Positions 61,067 through 64,000 of a DNA stretch of 64,000 bases are shown here, in pieces. The stretch spans positions 434,001 to 498,000 of the forward strand of contig NZ_CANNGO010000001.1 of NCBI RefSeq assembly GCF_947504215.1, given 5' to 3'. The translations under genes were made by a program, and so were the position numbers. The stretch is from an uncultured Ruegeria sp. (GTDB lineage Bacteria; Pseudomonadota; Alphaproteobacteria; Rhodobacterales; Rhodobacteraceae). The notes under the pieces are model-generated. The model was not told the origin of the DNA and ran no database searches. It was given only the letters and a program-made list of their open reading frames with translations. Numbering within the stretch: the stretch's first letter is position 1; every line of letters starts with the position of its first letter.

Positions 61067-61564
61067 TCACCCGACCTGTTCGCATTGAGCGGCTTTCCAA
61101 AGCGCCGCTTCTTTGGCACCAGCCCACCCAAAGGAAAACTCGGTCTCCCCGTGTTCTTCAAGATGACGATACCGTTCGGCCGCCTCCGCAATGGTCGGTC
61201 GATGCCCAGCCGGAACCCACCATAAAACCAACCGCAAGGCGTCACTGGGCGCATACCATTCGTGTTTTCGGTCATAGAACTGTTTGTGAACGGTGTTCCA
61301 GACGAAATTCTCCAAACTGGTAATATCTTCCCATACCGACAATGTCGAAGCCGTTCGCGGATTGCCCCCCAACGGGCCTGTCAGATCGCATTGCGCGTCT
61401 TCCATCGCATCATCCGACATGCGCCATACAAAACCGGGGGCACGCATAGCAACCGCGTATACCCGGTCGAGGTTATCCGCAAAGTCTTTGACGCGCGGAT
61501 CTTCCCAGTCGTAGCGCAACGTGCCGATATTGAACTCGGCGATATGATGACCCGATGGCTGCAT
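61067..61564 (-). CDS. DUF3291 domain protein, copy 2
   Basis: MQPSGHHIAEFNIGTLRYDWEDPRVKDFADNLDRVYAVAMRAPGFVWRM...NFVWNTVHKQFYDRKHEWYAPSDALRLVLWWVPAGHRPTIAEA. Confidence 0.85.
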   Translation of the reverse strand: MQPSGHHIAEFNIGTLRYDWEDPRVKDFADNLDRVYAVAMRAPGFVWRMSDDAMEDAQCDLTGPLGGNPRTASTLSVWEDITSLENFVWNTVHKQFYDRKHEWYAPSDALRLVLWWVPAGHRPTIAEAAERYRHLEEHGETEFSFGWAGAKEAALWKAAQCEQVG

Positions 61565-61566
61565 TT

Positions 61567-62865
61567 TCACTCGGCCGCCATCGCGCGCATGCGACCCGAT
61601 TTCTGGGCTCTGATACGGTCTTCGATTTCTTCGCGGAAGTTGCGGATAAGGCCCTGGATCGGCCAAGCAGCCGCATCCCCAAGGGCGCAGATCGTGTGGC
61701 CTTCGACCTGTTTGGTCACATCGAACAACATGTCGATCTCTTCCAGCTCCGCTTCACCGCGCACCAGACGGTCCATAACACGCATCATCCAACCCGTGCC
61801 TTCTCGGCAGGGCGTGCACTGGCCGCAGCTTTCGTGCTTGTAGAATTTTGACAGACGCCAGATCGCTTTAATGATGTCCGTGGACTTGTCCATCACGATC
61901 ACGGCAGCGGTCCCGAGGCCCGAGCCCAGATCGTTACGCAGATGGTCAAAATCCATGATCGCATCGCGCATGTTCTCGCCGCGAACACATGGCACCGAGG
62001 ACCCACCCGGGATTACTGCCAACAGGTTGTCCCAACCACCGCGAATGCCGCCGCAATGGGTTTCGATCAGCTGTTCAAACGGGATCGACATCGCCTCTTC
62101 GACAACACAAGGATTGTTGACGTGACCAGAGATCGCAAACAGTTTGGTGCCTGCGTTGTTCTGACGGCCAAAGCCAGCAAACCAGTCAGCTCCGCGCCGC
62201 AGAATGGTTGGCACAACAGCGATGGATTCCACGTTGTTCACTGTGGTCGGGCAACCATAAAGACCCGCGCCCGCTGGGAACGGAGGTTTCATCCGCGGCA
62301 TGCCCTTTTTGCCTTCAAGGCTTTCAATCAGCGCGGTTTCTTCACCGCAAATATAAGCCCCGGCCCCGTGATGCAGGAACAGATCGAAATCCCATCCCGA
62401 TCCGGCGGCGTTTTTACCCAGCAGACCGGCATCATAAGCCTCATCAATCGCGGCCTGCAGCGCCTCGCGTTCGCGAATATATTCGCCGCGCAGGTAGATA
62501 TAACAAGTGTTTGCGTTCATCGCGAAGGACGCGATCAGGCAGCCTTCGATCAAGGTATGCGGATCATGGCGCATAATCTCGCGGTCTTTGCAGGTGCCGG
62601 GTTCGGATTCGTCGGCATTCACCACCAGATAGGCCGGGCGACCATCGCTTTCCTTGGGCATGAACGACCATTTCAGACCCGTTGGAAAACCCGCACCGCC
62701 CCGACCGCGCAAGCCTGAATCTTTCATCGTTTGAATAATCCAGTCGCGCCCATTGCCAATCAGGCCAGCGGTTCCGTCCCAATGCCCCCGAGCTTGCGCG
62801 CCTTTCAGCGTCCGATCGTGCATCCCGTAGATGTTGGTAAAGATCCGGTCCTGATCCTTCAGCAT
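61567..62865 (-). CDS. nuoF: NADH-quinone oxidoreductase subunit F
   Basis: [67 protein letters not shown]. Confidence 0.96.
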   Translation of the reverse strand: MLKDQDRIFTNIYGMHDRTLKGAQARGHWDGTAGLIGNGRDWIIQTMKDSGLRGRGGAGFPTGLKWSFMPKESDGRPAYLVVNADESEPGTCKDREIMRHDPHTLIEGCLIASFAMNANTCYIYLRGEYIREREALQAAIDEAYDAGLLGKNAAGSGWDFDLFLHHGAGAYICGEETALIESLEGKKGMPRMKPPFPAGAGLYGCPTTVNNVESIAVVPTILRRGADWFAGFGRQNNAGTKLFAISGHVNNPCVVEEAMSIPFEQLIETHCGGIRGGWDNLLAVIPGGSSVPCVRGENMRDAIMDFDHLRNDLGSGLGTAAVIVMDKSTDIIKAIWRLSKFYKHESCGQCTPCREGTGWMMRVMDRLVRGEAELEEIDMLFDVTKQVEGHTICALGDAAAWPIQGLIRNFREEIEDRIRAQKSGRMRAMAAE

Positions 62866-62872
62866 CGCTCGC

Positions 62873-63097
62873 TTACCTTTGGTTGTCCTGACGCATGCGC
62901 CAGAGTTGAAATATGTTGATCACCGCGTAGATGAATCCGCCCAATGCGGCGAAATCAAACAGCAGCGCATAGCGCCCGGGCATTTCCAAAGCCGGGCCGA
63001 TGAACAGCGACACAGCAAGCCACAACAGCATGGTCACAGCAATGACCACCCCGATATGCCGGCCCTTGCGGGCTATTGCTTGTTCCTTATCGTCCAT
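62873..63097 (-). CDS. DUF5337-like two-TM small protein between nuoE and nuoF
   Basis: [74 protein letters not shown]. Confidence 0.72.
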   Translation of the reverse strand: MDDKEQAIARKGRHIGVVIAVTMLLWLAVSLFIGPALEMPGRYALLFDFAALGGFIYAVINIFQLWRMRQDNQR

Positions 63098-63138
63098 CTT
63101 ATCCCGGCACCCAATTGGTGGCGCCGCTCATCCCTGTG

Positions 63139-64000
63139 TCAGTCTTCGTAAAGCCCGTCTTTTTTTGCGCGTTTGGCGAATTCCGTCTCTTCACCCGCTG
63201 CCAGTTTCGACGCTTGTTCGATCCAGCCATCCCGTTCAATCCGACCTTTGAACTTCAATCGCGCATCAACCCACGCCACATGCCCATCTGTCCAGGCTGC
63301 GATCTGGTCAAAGTGATAGAAGCCCAACTCGTTGAGCGTCTGCTCCAGCTTCGGTCCCACGCCTTTCAACAGCTTCAGGTCATCTGGCGCACCACCCCGA
63401 GCGCCAGTCAGCGTTTCGGGCTGCTCTTCTTTGAGCTCGGCCGGTTTTGCTTCGGCTTTCTTGGCCTTGGCAGGTTTGGATTTAGCCTCTGCCGCCTGCT
63501 TTGCCGCAGGTTTGCCAGTTGCAGGTGCCTTGGGTGGCTTCGGAGCCGACTTCGTCGCAGCGGCTTTGCCATCCTTGCCCAACCATGGCGTCAGGATCGG
63601 AACCTCGGTTCCGTCGATCCGTCTTACGGTGTCGCCCAGATCACTGGCCAAGGCGACACTGGCATTGTATTGCGGCTTGCCTGCGTCATATTCGGTCAGG
63701 CTGGACAGACCACTCAGAGGTTCTGCGGCATAGCGCCCGTTTTGCGGGCCCGGCAGCGGCACTTTGCCCGCTGCCAGATCGTCGATGATCTTACCAAAAC
63801 TCTCGGCCGTCAGATCTTCGTAGTAATCCTTGCCGATCTGCGCCATCGGCGCATTGGTGCAGGAGCCCAGACATTCGACCTCTTCCCAACTCAGCTTACC
63901 ATCGGCGGACAAAGCATGCGGTTTCTCGGCGATCTTGTCCTTGCAGACCGCGATCAGGTCTTCGGCCCCGCAGATCATGCAGGAAGTCGTGCCACAAACC
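63139..64000 (-). CDS. nuoE: NADH-quinone oxidoreductase subunit E, 5' truncated by window edge, with C-terminal extension
   Basis: [16 protein letters not shown]...[27 protein letters not shown] [2Fe-2S] pattern continues to the window edge; C-terminal [28 protein letters not shown]. Confidence 0.93.
   Translation of the reverse strand, partial: VCGTTSCMICGAEDLIAVCKDKIAEKPHALSADGKLSWEEVECLGSCTNAPMAQIGKDYYEDLTAESFGKIIDDLAAGKVPLPGPQNGRYAAEPLSGLSSLTEYDAGKPQYNASVALASDLGDTVRRIDGTEVPILTPWLGKDGKAAATKSAPKPPKAPATGKPAAKQAAEAKSKPAKAKKAEAKPAELKEEQPETLTGARGGAPDDLKLLKGVGPKLEQTLNELGFYHFDQIAAWTDGHVAWVDARLKFKGRIERDGWIEQASKLAAGEETEFAKRAKKDGLYED

Noticed and set aside
1-64000. CRISPR arrays, toxin-antitoxin pairs, restriction or other defence systems, prophage genes
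   Set aside because: No repeat-spacer pattern or recognisable proteins of these classes were seen among the ORFs

Overview
This 64 kb window looks like an ordinary chromosomal segment of an alphaproteobacterium, most likely Rhodobacteraceae (Roseobacter group), judged from gene content and order. From left to right it contains: (1) the end of an ASPIC/UnbV (CRTAC1-like) gene facing a MauG-like di-heme peroxidase; (2) a large minus-strand carbohydrate operon (~1.6-14.6 kb) with an ABC importer (solute-binding protein, two permeases, a DUF2160-like protein, two ATPases), a fused DhaK-DhaL kinase, a LacI regulator, a TIM-barrel isomerase, a Gfo/Idh/MocA oxidoreductase, an FGGY kinase and an aldose 1-epimerase, preceded by two tandem LacI-type palindromes; (3) a MOSC protein and a decayed IS3-type transposase; (4) urease genes ureDA-x-BC-(gap)-EFG divergent from urtABCDE; (5) tRNA-Ser(UGA); (6) housekeeping genes (SPOR protein, D-Ala-D-Ala carboxypeptidase, tmk, holB, tatD, MBL-fold hydrolase, AEC transporter, CbiX-like); (7) an H-NOX-like gene next to an H-NOXA-like/GGDEF gene, an MttB-family methyltransferase, a HAD phosphatase, DUF3572 and a PleD-like cyclase; (8) an EF-hand/ECF sigma/1-TM protein/CpxP-like module; (9) RNase J, coaX, birA and a complex I operon (nuoE to nuoN) carrying many extra small genes. 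I saw no CRISPR array, prophage or recognisable defence island. The best leads are: an H-NOX-like protein that appears to lack the heme-ligating residues, next to a cyclase with soluble-guanylate-cyclase-like layout; a PleD-like cyclase whose receiver has lost its phospho-acceptor; an unannotated 53-aa His-rich secreted/membrane smORF coupled to ureB; the tandem operator pair; a CnrYXH-like sigma module with a 4-EF-hand protein; and the non-nuo genes inside the complex I operon. All family calls are from reading translated sequence without database searches.
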